The notes under the pieces were generated by a model. That model had not been told where the DNA came from. It ran no database searches and saw nothing but the letters and a program-made list of their open reading frames with translations. DNA of 22,908 bases from JBHEPS01 sp046261635 (lineage in GTDB: Bacteria > Acidobacteriota > Thermoanaerobaculia > Gp7-AA8). How positions within the stretch are numbered: the stretch's first letter is position 1; each line of letters begins with the position of its first letter. Positions 1 through 7,846 of the stretch are shown piece after piece. A program made the translations under genes and the position numbers. The stretch is from positions 1-22,908 of the forward strand of contig JBHEOL010000199.1 in NCBI GenBank assembly GCA_046261635.1, given 5' to 3'.

Positions 1-109
1 CTCGACAGTCATGCCAGCGACCGGTGCATGGGCTGCTGGCGGACAGAGCGGCAGGGTACCGATCGCCGATTCGCCAGCGGATGCGACAATGCCGCCGGAG
101 AAAACCGAC

Positions 110-922
110 ATGACTCGAATCCATCCCTTCATCGCGATCTCCCTGCTCATCATTCCGCTTTTCAACCCTCCGGCCTTCGCGGAGAAATGGGTGCCGATCG
201 AACGAGGGGTCCACTATCGCGAGATCGTCCGTGACGGACTGCACGCCTACATCGTGCGGGTCGACCTCACCAGGGACGATCTGCGCGTGGTGGCCACCTC
301 CGAGGAGCAGAAAGGGATGGTCGTGAGCCGCTTCGCCGAAATGGCGTCGGCGATCGCCGCGGTCAACGCCGACTACTTCGATGAGGAGATGCGGCCGGTG
401 GGGCACGCGATGGCCGGCGGGACGGCGTGGAAGGAGCGGCACGGGACGCGGAATCAGCCGGTGCTCGGATTCGGGGAGAATCGCGCGGAGATCTTCAGCG
501 TCGAGGAGCGCGGGTCGGAGCTTCCGGAGTGGGTCGACGAGGCGGTGTCCGGCTGGCCGCTCCTCATCGAGAACTGCACCGCGTTCACCGCCGAGCAGCT
601 CCCCGGGAGCGACTTCTTCACGCGGGCGCCGCACCCGCGGACTGCGGCGGGACTGTCGGAAGACGGCAGGACCCTCTACCTCGTGGTTGCCGACGGCCGT
701 CGTGAGGGAGTGCCGGGGCCGACGCTGGCCGAGCTCGGGAGCTTCATGCGGGTCGAGCTCGAGGCCTGCTCGGCTCTCAACCTCGACGGCGGCGGCTCGA
801 GCGCGATCGTGATCGAAGGGGAGCTGATGAACCAGCCGAGCGACGGAAGCGAACGGATCGTCGCCAATCACCTCGCGATCGTTCAGGCCGGGTGCACTTC
901 CGCGACGGATGCGATTCGGTAA
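110..922 (+). CDS. Secreted phosphodiester glycosidase family protein (NAGPA-like)
   Basis: A 270-residue exported protein of the phosphodiester glycosidase (NAGPA, DUF2233-related) family. Family members cleave or bind sugar phosphodiesters or other glycan bonds; the substrate here is unknown. I see a signal peptide in about the first 24 residues, ending PAFA before EKW. The family's conserved blocks follow: NADYF at residues 86-90, and near the C-terminus NLDGGGSS at 224-231 followed by an N-QPSDGSER-VANHLAIV tail. I chose the ATG at 110 because GGAGA lies 8 nt upstream and it gives a clean signal peptide. The frame stays open to an ATG at position 11, but that extension is polar and low in complexity. 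The next gene begins within 55 nt, so co-transcription is likely. The fold assignment is firm; the substrate is not. Confidence 0.85.
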   Translation: MTRIHPFIAISLLIIPLFNPPAFAEKWVPIERGVHYREIVRDGLHAYIVRVDLTRDDLRVVATSEEQKGMVVSRFAEMASAIAAVNADYFDEEMRPVGHAMAGGTAWKERHGTRNQPVLGFGENRAEIFSVEERGSELPEWVDEAVSGWPLLIENCTAFTAEQLPGSDFFTRAPHPRTAAGLSEDGRTLYLVVADGRREGVPGPTLAELGSFMRVELEACSALNLDGGGSSAIVIEGELMNQPSDGSERIVANHLAIVQAGCTSATDAIR

Positions 923-976
923 CGGTTGAGGATGCGGGGCAACAAATCGCCGAAATTGCACGTAATCTTGGGATGG

Positions 977-3226
977 ATGAGACGCACCCTCTTCGCGGCA
1001 GTCATCGCCGCATGCGCGACCCCTTCCCTTGCCCAGGAACCCGTCACCGTTCCGATCCGGGCGAAGTCGTACCGAATCGAGGCGACGACCGAACCGGTCC
1101 GCATCGATGCCGTGCTGGACGAACCGGTCTGGCAGACGGCTCGACCGATGGAATTCGACGCGGAGACCTCGCCGGGTGACAATATCCCCCCGCCAGTCCG
1201 CACGGTCGGATACATGACGTACGACGCGAAGCATCTCTACGTGGCGTTCCGGGCCCACGATCCTGAACCGAGCGCGATCCGCGCGCACATGGCCGACCGC
1301 GACGGGGCATTCCACGACGACTTCATCGGACTCGTCCTCGACACGTTCAATGACAATCGCCGCGCCTTCGAGTTCTTCGTCAATCCTCTCGGCGTCCAGA
1401 TGGACCTGGTGATCGACGACGTGAGCCGCAACGAAGATTCCTCGTGGGACGCGATCTGGGAGGCGGCGGGGCGCATCACGCCGGAAGGTTACGTCGTCGA
1501 GATCGCGATTCCGTTCACGTCGCTTCGGTTCCCGAGCTCCCCCGGCGAACAGACCTGGGGCGTCGACATGATTCGGATCTATCCGCGCAGCGTGCGGCAC
1601 AGGATCGGTCTCCAGGGGCAGGATCCGAACCGGAACTGCTATCTCTGCCAGGCGTCGCGAGTGACCGGGTTTCGCGGCATCAGCCCGGGGCGCGACATCG
1701 AGCTCGACCCGACGCTGACTGCACAGAACACGAGCCGGCGAGCCGAGTTTCCGAACGGCTCGCTGTCGGCGGGCGACACGGAGTTCGACGCCGGACTGAC
1801 TGCCAGGTGGGGCATCACCCCGAATCTGACGCTGAACGCCGCGTTGAATCCCGATTTCTCCCAGGTCGAGGCTGACGCGGTGCAGCTCGACATCAATACT
1901 CAGTTCACCCTCTTTTTCGAAGAGAAGCGCCCGTTCTTCCTCGAAGGATCGGATTTCTTCTCGGGACCGCTCCAGGCGGTCTACACGCGAACGGTTGCCG
2001 ACCCCGATTTCGGTTTGAAACTGACCGGGAGGGTCGGCGAGTCGACCATCGGGGCCTATCTCGCCCGCGATGCCGTGACGAACCTGATCCTCCCCGGCCC
2101 CGAGGAGTCGAACGCCGCCTCGCTCGCCCGCGACAATCGTGCGGGGGCCTTCCGCTACCTTCACAACGTCGGTGAAACTTCGTCGGTAGGCGCCATCCTG
2201 ACCACGCGCGACGGAACGGGTTATTCGAATCGCGTCTTCGGGCTCGACGGATCGTTTCGCGTGAGCTCGAAGGACTCGATCTCGGCTCAGCTCCTCGGAT
2301 CGAAGACCGAATATCCGAGCGAGATCGTCTCGGCATTCGGCCAGCCCGACGGCGGCTTCGACGACCTCGCCGCCCGTCTTCATTACCGGCACAACTCGCG
2401 AAACTGGGTCTGGGGAGCGACCTACAACGACATCGGCTCCGGCTTCCGCGCCGACTCGGGTTTCATCCCTCAGGTCGGGTACCGCGCCGGGAATGCAGTC
2501 ATCCAGTACACGGGCTGGGGCGAGAAGGACAAGAACTGGTATACGCGCTGGTTTCTCGGGGCCGACTACGACTACTCCGAGAAGGAGAATGGAGAGCTGC
2601 TCGAGAAGGAGATCGAGGGTTGGGCGGCCGTCTCCGGCCCCCTTCAGTCGTTCTTTCGGGTGGCCGTCGGTCAGCGGGACCGCCGCTACGACGGGGTGAC
2701 GTTCGACGAGCAGTTTCTTCATTGGGTTGCGGAGGCCAGCCCCACAGGGGACCTCAGCGTCTACGCCGTTGGGACCTTCGCCGACCAGATCGACTTCGCG
2801 AACACGCGGCCCGGCGAACGGCTCCGCATCGGCGGCGGTGCGAGGTGGAACCTCGGAATCCGGACTCGAGTCGAGCTCGACTACTCGCACGAGGATCTCG
2901 ACGTCGAGGGCGGACGCCTGTTCGTCGCGGACGTGACCGCGCTGAAGGCGATTTACCACTTCAATATCCGGACATTCGTGCGCGCGATCCTTCAATACAC
3001 GGATGTCGAGCGCGACCCGGATCTGTATCTGCACCATCGGGTCAGCCGAAGCTCCGAGCGGCTCTTTCCGCAACTCCTGTTCTCTTACAAGCTGAACCCG
3101 CAGACGGTGTTCTTCGCCGGTTACTCGGGGACCTCCCTCGGCGGAACCTTCGAGGAAGAAGACCTCGGTCTGACCGAGGCAAACCGGACGTTCTTCGTGA
3201 AACTCGGATACGCCTGGCTCTTTTGA
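977..3226 (+). CDS. CBM9-like / DUF5916 outer-membrane protein
   Basis: A 749-residue protein with a signal peptide (MRRTLFAAVIAAC..SLAQ), then an N-terminal carbohydrate-binding-family-9-like domain (IDAVLDEPVWQTA, then a block with DTFNDNRRAFEFFVNPLGVQ), then a long DUF5916 C-terminal region. That region has alternating aromatic strands and ends in KLGYAWLF. A terminal Phe after a beta-strand is the usual outer-membrane barrel signal. DUF5916 proteins are often annotated as hydrolases or sugar-binding membrane proteins, but no reaction is established for this one. The start is uncertain. The frame is open from a TTG at 926 and an ATG at 932; I chose 977 because it begins a standard signal peptide, although its ribosome site (GGGA) is poor. 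It follows the phosphodiester glycosidase closely, suggesting a pair acting on an extracellular glycan. That pairing is inference. Confidence 0.83.
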   Translation: MRRTLFAAVIAACATPSLAQEPVTVPIRAKSYRIEATTEPVRIDAVLDEPVWQTARPMEFDAETSPGDNIPPPVRTVGYMTYDAKHLYVAFRAHDPEPSAIRAHMADRDGAFHDDFIGLVLDTFNDNRRAFEFFVNPLGVQMDLVIDDVSRNEDSSWDAIWEAAGRITPEGYVVEIAIPFTSLRFPSSPGEQTWGVDMIRIYPRSVRHRIGLQGQDPNRNCYLCQASRVTGFRGISPGRDIELDPTLTAQNTSRRAEFPNGSLSAGDTEFDAGLTARWGITPNLTLNAALNPDFSQVEADAVQLDINTQFTLFFEEKRPFFLEGSDFFSGPLQAVYTRTVADPDFGLKLTGRVGESTIGAYLARDAVTNLILPGPEESNAASLARDNRAGAFRYLHNVGETSSVGAILTTRDGTGYSNRVFGLDGSFRVSSKDSISAQLLGSKTEYPSEIVSAFGQPDGGFDDLAARLHYRHNSRNWVWGATYNDIGSGFRADSGFIPQVGYRAGNAVIQYTGWGEKDKNWYTRWFLGADYDYSEKENGELLEKEIEGWAAVSGPLQSFFRVAVGQRDRRYDGVTFDEQFLHWVAEASPTGDLSVYAVGTFADQIDFANTRPGERLRIGGGARWNLGIRTRVELDYSHEDLDVEGGRLFVADVTALKAIYHFNIRTFVRAILQYTDVERDPDLYLHHRVSRSSERLFPQLLFSYKLNPQTVFFAGYSGTSLGGTFEEEDLGLTEANRTFFVKLGYAWLF

Positions 3227-3336
3227 GCGGGAGGGGGGCGAGGGAACGCAACATCGAGAACGGAAGCCAAGGAACCGTGCACCCATCGGAGGAAACGCGC
3301 CGCAGCGGGTCCGGCAAGCGGGCTGGTCCGTCGCGG

Positions 3337-3342
3337 TAAAAT
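3337..3342 (+). promoter_or_regulatory. Predicted -10 box (TAAAAT) for the M48 protease gene
   Basis: TAAAAT lies 45 nt before the GTG start of the protease gene, in the 161-nt gap after the DUF5916 gene. It matches the TATAAT consensus at five of six positions. No convincing -35 hexamer is seen at 16-18 nt upstream. The downstream sequence GAGTCACAC resembles that after the -10 boxes at 4667 and 5181, which raises confidence a little. Confidence 0.4.
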
Positions 3343-3387
3343 GAGTCACACTCTCTCGAACACAATCCTTTGAACGAGGAGCTCGCC

Positions 3388-4641
3388 GTGAAAAAGATCG
3401 TGCTCGTCCTCCTGCTCGTGATGCTTCCCTTCACTCTGCTCGCGCAGACTACGGAGAGTTTCGATCCGGAGGCGGCGACGCGCGCGATGCTCGACCGGGT
3501 TCCAGCCGACGAGAAGGCCCGCTCCGATGCTTATTTCGAGGGGGGCTACTGGCTGCAGCTATGGTCGTTCCTGATCGGCATCGCGATCGCCTGGATCCTT
3601 CTCCACTTCCGGATCTCACTGCGGATCCGGCAGCTTGCGACGCGCGTGACGAAGGTCGACGGAATTCACCGATTCGTCTACTGGATCGGCTATCTCGCCG
3701 TGGTGACGCTCCTGCTTCTTCCCTGGCTCTTCTACACGGAGTTCGTTCGCGAGCACCAGTACGGGCTGTCGAATCAGAGCTTCGGAGCGTGGGCGGGAGA
3801 GATCGCGAAAGTATTCGGCCTCGAGATCGTGTTCGGCGGCCTTCTCGTCACGCTCATCTACTCCGTCATCGCGAAGCACCCGCGGACGTGGTGGCTCCGG
3901 GGAGCCCTGGTCGTGATCACCTTCCTGATCATCGGCATCGCGATCGGCCCGGTTTTCATCCATCCTATGTTCAACGAGTACACGCGGCTCGAGGACCCGG
4001 AGGTGAGGGAGCCGATTCTGCGGATCGCGAATGCGAACGGGATCGACGCCGAGAACGTCTGGGTCATGGATACCTCGAAGCAGACGAGTCGAATCAGCGC
4101 GAACGTGAGCGGACTGCTCGGCACCATGCGGATCACGCTGAACGACAACCTGCTGAACCGCACGTCGCTGCCGGAGATCGAGGCCGTGATGGCCCACGAG
4201 ATCGGCCATTACGTCCTCAATCACATCTGGAAAATGATCATCATGCTCGGCATCGTGATCATCATCGGCGGAGCCTTCGTGTTCTGGGGATTCGAGCGGC
4301 TCTGGCGGCGATACGGTGAGCGGTGGGGAATCGAGAGCGCCGCCGATCCCGCCGGCTTCCCGCTTCTCGTCGCGCTCTTCACGACCTTCTTCTTTCTGGC
4401 AACGCCGGTGACGAACACGATCATCCGGGTGCAGGAGGTCGAGGCGGACATGTTCGGGCTGAACGCCGCGCGCCAGCCGGACGGATTCGCCGAGGTGGCG
4501 CTCAAGCTCGGGGAGTACCGGAAGCTCGATCCCGGGCCGATCGAGGAGGCGCTGTTCTTCGATCATCCGAGCGGGCGGCAGCGGATCCTCGCGGCGATGC
4601 GCTGGAAGGCGGCGCAGGTGCGAACTGCTCAGGCGCCGTGA
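3388..4641 (+). CDS. M48 family membrane metalloprotease (Ste24/CAAX protease 1-like)
   Basis: A 417-residue integral-membrane zinc protease of family M48A. The HEIGH motif (H270-E271-x-x-H274) sits at the end of a soluble stretch containing MDTSKQTSRISANVSGLLGT, a typical Ste24 pre-motif region. The third zinc ligand is probably E350 in EVEAD. Hydrophobic segments lie at about 52-70, 100-117, 145-163, 175-195, 281-298 and 325-345. The N-terminus MKKIVLVLLLVMLPF is a signal peptide or first helix. I chose the GTG at 3388 because GAGGAG lies 6 nt upstream; the TTG at 3370 has no comparable site. Bacterial members are thought to act in membrane-protein turnover or quality control; prenylated CAAX substrates are not expected in bacteria. 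No operon partner is clear, because the next locus is a remnant with its own -10 box. Confidence 0.92.
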   Translation: MKKIVLVLLLVMLPFTLLAQTTESFDPEAATRAMLDRVPADEKARSDAYFEGGYWLQLWSFLIGIAIAWILLHFRISLRIRQLATRVTKVDGIHRFVYWIGYLAVVTLLLLPWLFYTEFVREHQYGLSNQSFGAWAGEIAKVFGLEIVFGGLLVTLIYSVIAKHPRTWWLRGALVVITFLIIGIAIGPVFIHPMFNEYTRLEDPEVREPILRIANANGIDAENVWVMDTSKQTSRISANVSGLLGTMRITLNDNLLNRTSLPEIEAVMAHEIGHYVLNHIWKMIIMLGIVIIIGGAFVFWGFERLWRRYGERWGIESAADPAGFPLLVALFTTFFFLATPVTNTIIRVQEVEADMFGLNAARQPDGFAEVALKLGEYRKLDPGPIEEALFFDHPSGRQRILAAMRWKAAQVRTAQAP

Positions 4642-4666
4642 GTTTCCTGGGATGAGTCGCCGCCTG

Positions 4667-4672
4667 TAGAAT
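4667..4672 (+). promoter_or_regulatory. Predicted -10 box (TAGAAT), near-leaderless
   Basis: TAGAAT ends 9 nt before the ATG at 4682, so transcription from the usual +1 distance would begin about 2-4 nt before the start codon or at it. No Shine-Dalgarno sequence is present upstream of that ATG, consistent with a leaderless message. No good -35 element is visible. Confidence 0.4.
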
Positions 4673-4681
4673 CGCTCACAC

Positions 4682-5081
4682 ATGAGCCTGGTCAACATCA
4701 TCGCGGTGCTGGTCACCCTTGCGGCCATTTTCAGCTACCTCAATCACCGCTTCATCCGCCTTCCGGTGACGATCGGCATAATGCTGATCGCCCTCGTCAT
4801 GTCGCTCTGTCTGGTCGCCATCGGGACCGTGGAGCCGGAAATGGTGGATGAGCTCGAGCTGATGCTGATGAGCATCGACTTCGACGAGACGGTGCTGCAC
4901 GGATTGCTCAGCGGGAATCTCGGTCGCGCTGGCTCTTTCTCTTCCGGCGGGACCCCAGCGCGACGTCATCATCGCCATCACCTACGCCGTCGTGGTGTTC
5001 TCGATCGTGGTTCAGGGGCTGACGGTGGGTCCTCTCATCCGCCGGATCCTGGCGGCCGAACAGCTGAGGACGGCCGCCTGA
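4682..5081 (+). pseudogene. CPA1-type Na+/H+ antiporter remnant with large internal deletion
   Basis: The first 77 codons (MSLVNIIAVLVTLAAIFSYL.. to ..DETVLHGLLS) match the N-terminus of NhaP-like CPA1 sodium/proton antiporters. From about 4911 the same family continues in another frame (codons starting 4914): GISVALALSLPAGPQRDVII, then AITYAVVVFSIVVQGLTVGP and a stop at 5079-5081. GGISVALALSLP is a signature near the C-terminal end of these transporters. Full-length relatives have about 400-430 residues, so roughly 270-290 residues are missing between the two parts and the junction is also frameshifted. The open frame continuing from the N-terminal part to 5284 reads arginine-rich out-of-frame sequence and is not a real protein. 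The most likely reading is a deletion pseudogene; a metagenomic assembly collapse is the alternative. Confidence 0.85.
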
Positions 5082-5180
5082 TTTCGGAGGTCCGCTCGCG
5101 GGGGCGCTCCCTCCCGACGCGCCGGGGGGGGGTCACAGCGGTTGGTGTCGCAGGGTCACACCCGCGGAGGCTCGCCGGGG

Positions 5181-5186
5181 TAGAAT
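5181..5186 (+). promoter_or_regulatory. Predicted -10 box (TAGAAT) for the molybdenum hydroxylase operon
   Basis: TAGAAT lies 39 nt before the ATG at 5226, in the 144-nt gap after the antiporter remnant. It is identical to the box at 4667 and is followed by a similar CGGCCTCAC stretch. No clear -35 element is seen. The operon start codon has its own strong ribosome site. Confidence 0.4.
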
Positions 5187-5225
5187 CGGCCTCACCTGGC
5201 GACACTTCGCCCTGGGAGGGACCGC

Positions 5226-5702
5226 ATGAACCGAACCCTTCGTTTCCAACTCAACGGAAAGCCCGTGGAGCTGAAAACCGATGACGAAAGAACGCTGCTC
5301 TGGGTGCTCCGCGGCGACCTCGAGGCCACCGGCACCAAGTACGGCTGCGGCGAGGGAGTCTGCGGATCGTGCACCGTGGTCGTCGACGGGGAAGCGGTCC
5401 GCTCCTGCGCGGCCACGGTCGGCAGCATCGACGGGAAGGACGTTCTCACGATTGAAGGTCTCGAGACCGACGGGCGGCTCCATCCGCTGCAGCAGGCTTT
5501 CGTCGATCACGGCGCGCTTCAATGTGGTTACTGCACGCCCGGCATGATCATGAACGCCTACGCCATGCTTCACGCGAACGCGAAGCCCGACGCTGGCGCG
5601 ATCGCGAGCGGGATGGAGGACAACCTCTGCCGCTGCGGCGCCCATCCGAGGATCGTTGCCGCGATCCAAGATGCAGCGCTGAAGATGAGAGGTGCGCGAT
5701 GA
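5226..5702 (+). CDS. 2Fe-2S subunit of a molybdenum hydroxylase (IorA/CoxS-like)
   Basis: A 158-residue small subunit of the xanthine-dehydrogenase superfamily, isoquinoline 1-oxidoreductase alpha type. It carries electrons from the molybdopterin subunit through two 2Fe-2S clusters. The N-terminal plant-ferredoxin domain has C41-x4-C46-x2-C49 and C61. The C-terminal helical domain has C100-x2-C103 (QCGYCTPGM) and C135-x-C137 (LCRCG). All eight cluster ligands are present and the length is normal. The ATG at 5226 has a GGGAGGG ribosome site 5-6 nt upstream. The stop overlaps the next start as ATGA, so the two subunits are translationally coupled. It has no export signal of its own and would travel with the Tat-bearing partner. 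No FAD subunit gene is nearby, as is usual for the two-subunit IorAB type. Confidence 0.93.
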   Translation: MNRTLRFQLNGKPVELKTDDERTLLWVLRGDLEATGTKYGCGEGVCGSCTVVVDGEAVRSCAATVGSIDGKDVLTIEGLETDGRLHPLQQAFVDHGALQCGYCTPGMIMNAYAMLHANAKPDAGAIASGMEDNLCRCGAHPRIVAAIQDAALKMRGAR

Positions 5703-7825
5703 CCGCGAACATCTCTCCCGATCGCGGTTCTTCGAAGGGGTTCGACCGGCGCTCGTTCTGCAAGATTCTCGGTGGCGGGATCGTGGTGCTGGTCACCTCG
5801 AAGCCGTCGGATCTCTTCGCCCAGCAGCGCTCGTATCCCGAGGATCTGAATGCCTATCTCCGGATCGACGAGAACGGTCTCGTGACGGTCTTCTCCGGAA
5901 AGATCGAGATGGGGCAGGGGGTGATTACCTCGCTGGCACAGATGGCCGCCGAAGAGCTCGGCGTTTCGCTCGATGCGATCACGATGGTCCTCGGCGACAC
6001 CGACCGGTGCCCTTGGGATGCGGGGACGTGGGGCTCGCTCACCACGCGCGTGTTCGGCCCGGCGCTCCGGGCGGCGGCGGCCGAGGCGCGGACGGTGATG
6101 ATCAAGCTGGCCGCGGCGAAGCTCGGCGTTGCCCGGGATCAGCTCGCGGTCGAGAACGGCGTGGTTTTCGTCGCCGGCGATCCGTCTCGCAAGGTCACCT
6201 ACGGAGAGCTCGCGAAGGGGAAGGCGATCACCCGGCTCGTGGACGAGAAGGCGATCCTCCGCTCCGTGAAGGAATTCAAGGTCATGGGGCAGTCGCCCAG
6301 GCGGCTCGACGGAGCCGACAAGGTGACCGGCCGGGCCGAGTACGCGGGGGACATCCGCAGGCCCGGGATGCTGCATGCCAGAATCCTCCGTCCTCCCGCT
6401 CACGGGGCGAAGGCGAAGTCGGTCGACGTTTCGAAGGCGAAGGAGCTCGCCGGTGTGAGGGTCGTCGAGGATGGCGACCTGATCGCCGTGCTGCACGCCG
6501 ATCCCGAGGCCGCCGAGCGCGCTCTCGGCCTGATCCGTGCCGAGTGGGATGCGCCCGAAGCAGCATTCGACACCGAGTCCGTGCACGAGCACTTCGAGAA
6601 GATCGCGAAAGAGGGAGAAGTCAGGTTCTCGCGTGGCGACGTTTCGGCACGGCGCGAGGGCGAGCAGCTGTTCGAAGCGACATACCGGACTCCCTACAAG
6701 GCCCATGCCCCCATCGAGCCGCACACGGCGGTCGCCGAGTGGAACGACGGAAAAGTGACGGTGTGGGCGGGGACGCAGAGCCCATTCGGCCTGCGGGACC
6801 GGCTCGTCCGCGAGCTCGGTCTCGACGAGTCGCGCGTGCGCGTCATCACTCCGTACCTCGGCGGAGGTTTCGGCGGGAAGAGCGCCGCCGGCCAGGGCGT
6901 CGAAGCGGCGTTGCTGTCGAAGGCGGCTGGCCGCCCGGTCATGGTCGCCTGGACGCGGGCCGAGGAGTTTTTCTATGACACGTTCGATCCGGCCGGAGTC
7001 GTGAAGATCGTTTCCGCGATCGACGGCGAAGGGAAGATGACGCTCTGGGACTACCGCGTCTGGGCTTCCGGCAACCGGGCCGCGGAGCTGTTCTACGACG
7101 CTCCCCACGCGGCGATCACGACCCTGATGTCGCGCGGCACTCCCGCGGGGAGCGCGCATCCGTTCGCCGTCGGTCCGTGGCGCGCTCCGGGTGCGGGGAC
7201 CAACGTCTTCGCGCGCGAGTCGCAGATCGACATCATGGCGGCGGCTGCGAAGATCGATCCTCTCGAGTTCCGTCTCCGCAATACTTCCGACGATCGCGTG
7301 CGGAACACCCTGAAGGCCGCGGCCGATGCCTTCGGCTGGAAGAGCGCAGCAGGTCCCTCGGGGCAGGGGCGCGGCATCGCCATCGGCTATGACTCGGGGA
7401 CGTACGCCGCGATCGCGGCCGAGGTTTCGGTGGATCGGAAAACCGGCGAAGTCCATGTCGACCGTCTCGTCTGTTCGCAGGACATGGGGATCGTAGTGAA
7501 CCCCGACGGGGCGAAGATGCAGATGGAAGGGTGCATGATGATGGGACTCGGCTACGTCTTCAGCGAGGAGCTCCATTTCCGCGGGGGAGACGTCATCGAC
7601 CGCAACTTCGACACCTACGATTTGCCGCGATTCTCGTGGATGCCCCGGAAAATCGAGACCGTTCTGGTTTCGAACGACGACCTCTCACCCCAGGGAGGCG
7701 GCGAGCCCGCAATCGTCCCGATGGGGGCGGCCATCGCCAACGCGGTCTACGACGCCACGGGTGCGCGTCTGTTCCGGCTGCCGATGACGCGCGCGAGGGT
7801 CCTGGCGGCATTGAAGGAGGGATGA
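5699..7825 (+). CDS. Molybdopterin-binding subunit of a Tat-exported aldehyde/isoquinoline oxidoreductase-like enzyme (IorB-like)
   Basis: A 708-residue catalytic subunit of the molybdenum hydroxylase family. The N-terminus carries a twin-arginine signal (DRRSFCK, R17-R18) followed by a hydrophobic run, so the folded complex is probably exported to the periplasm. Recognisable blocks are the KIEMGQGV cofactor motif, the a/b-hammerhead region around KVTGRAEYAGDIRRPGMLHA, the LGGGFGGKS molybdopterin motif, GPWRAPG, and the C-terminal GGGEPAI in which E669 is the expected catalytic glutamate. Family length is about 700-770. The start ATG overlaps the stop of the small subunit. The likely reaction is hydroxylation of an aldehyde or N-heterocycle, with electrons passing to a cytochrome; the real substrate cannot be read from sequence. 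No XdhC-type maturation factor is seen in this window. Confidence 0.92.
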   Translation: MTANISPDRGSSKGFDRRSFCKILGGGIVVLVTSKPSDLFAQQRSYPEDLNAYLRIDENGLVTVFSGKIEMGQGVITSLAQMAAEELGVSLDAITMVLGDTDRCPWDAGTWGSLTTRVFGPALRAAAAEARTVMIKLAAAKLGVARDQLAVENGVVFVAGDPSRKVTYGELAKGKAITRLVDEKAILRSVKEFKVMGQSPRRLDGADKVTGRAEYAGDIRRPGMLHARILRPPAHGAKAKSVDVSKAKELAGVRVVEDGDLIAVLHADPEAAERALGLIRAEWDAPEAAFDTESVHEHFEKIAKEGEVRFSRGDVSARREGEQLFEATYRTPYKAHAPIEPHTAVAEWNDGKVTVWAGTQSPFGLRDRLVRELGLDESRVRVITPYLGGGFGGKSAAGQGVEAALLSKAAGRPVMVAWTRAEEFFYDTFDPAGVVKIVSAIDGEGKMTLWDYRVWASGNRAAELFYDAPHAAITTLMSRGTPAGSAHPFAVGPWRAPGAGTNVFARESQIDIMAAAAKIDPLEFRLRNTSDDRVRNTLKAAADAFGWKSAAGPSGQGRGIAIGYDSGTYAAIAAEVSVDRKTGEVHVDRLVCSQDMGIVVNPDGAKMQMEGCMMMGLGYVFSEELHFRGGDVIDRNFDTYDLPRFSWMPRKIETVLVSNDDLSPQGGGEPAIVPMGAAIANAVYDATGARLFRLPMTRARVLAALKEG

Positions 7826-7846
7826 CCGTTGCGAGAAGGGAGCCGG

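Noticed and set aside
3616..4728. Minus-strand frame of 370 codons opposite the M48 protease
   Set aside because: Rich in Arg, Asp and His in the pattern of an antisense reading of a GC-rich gene; no family signal, no ribosome site.
4682..5284. A 200-codon gene of unknown function
   Set aside because: Only the first 77 codons have family signal. The rest is the out-of-frame reading of the antiporter C-terminus plus intergenic DNA.
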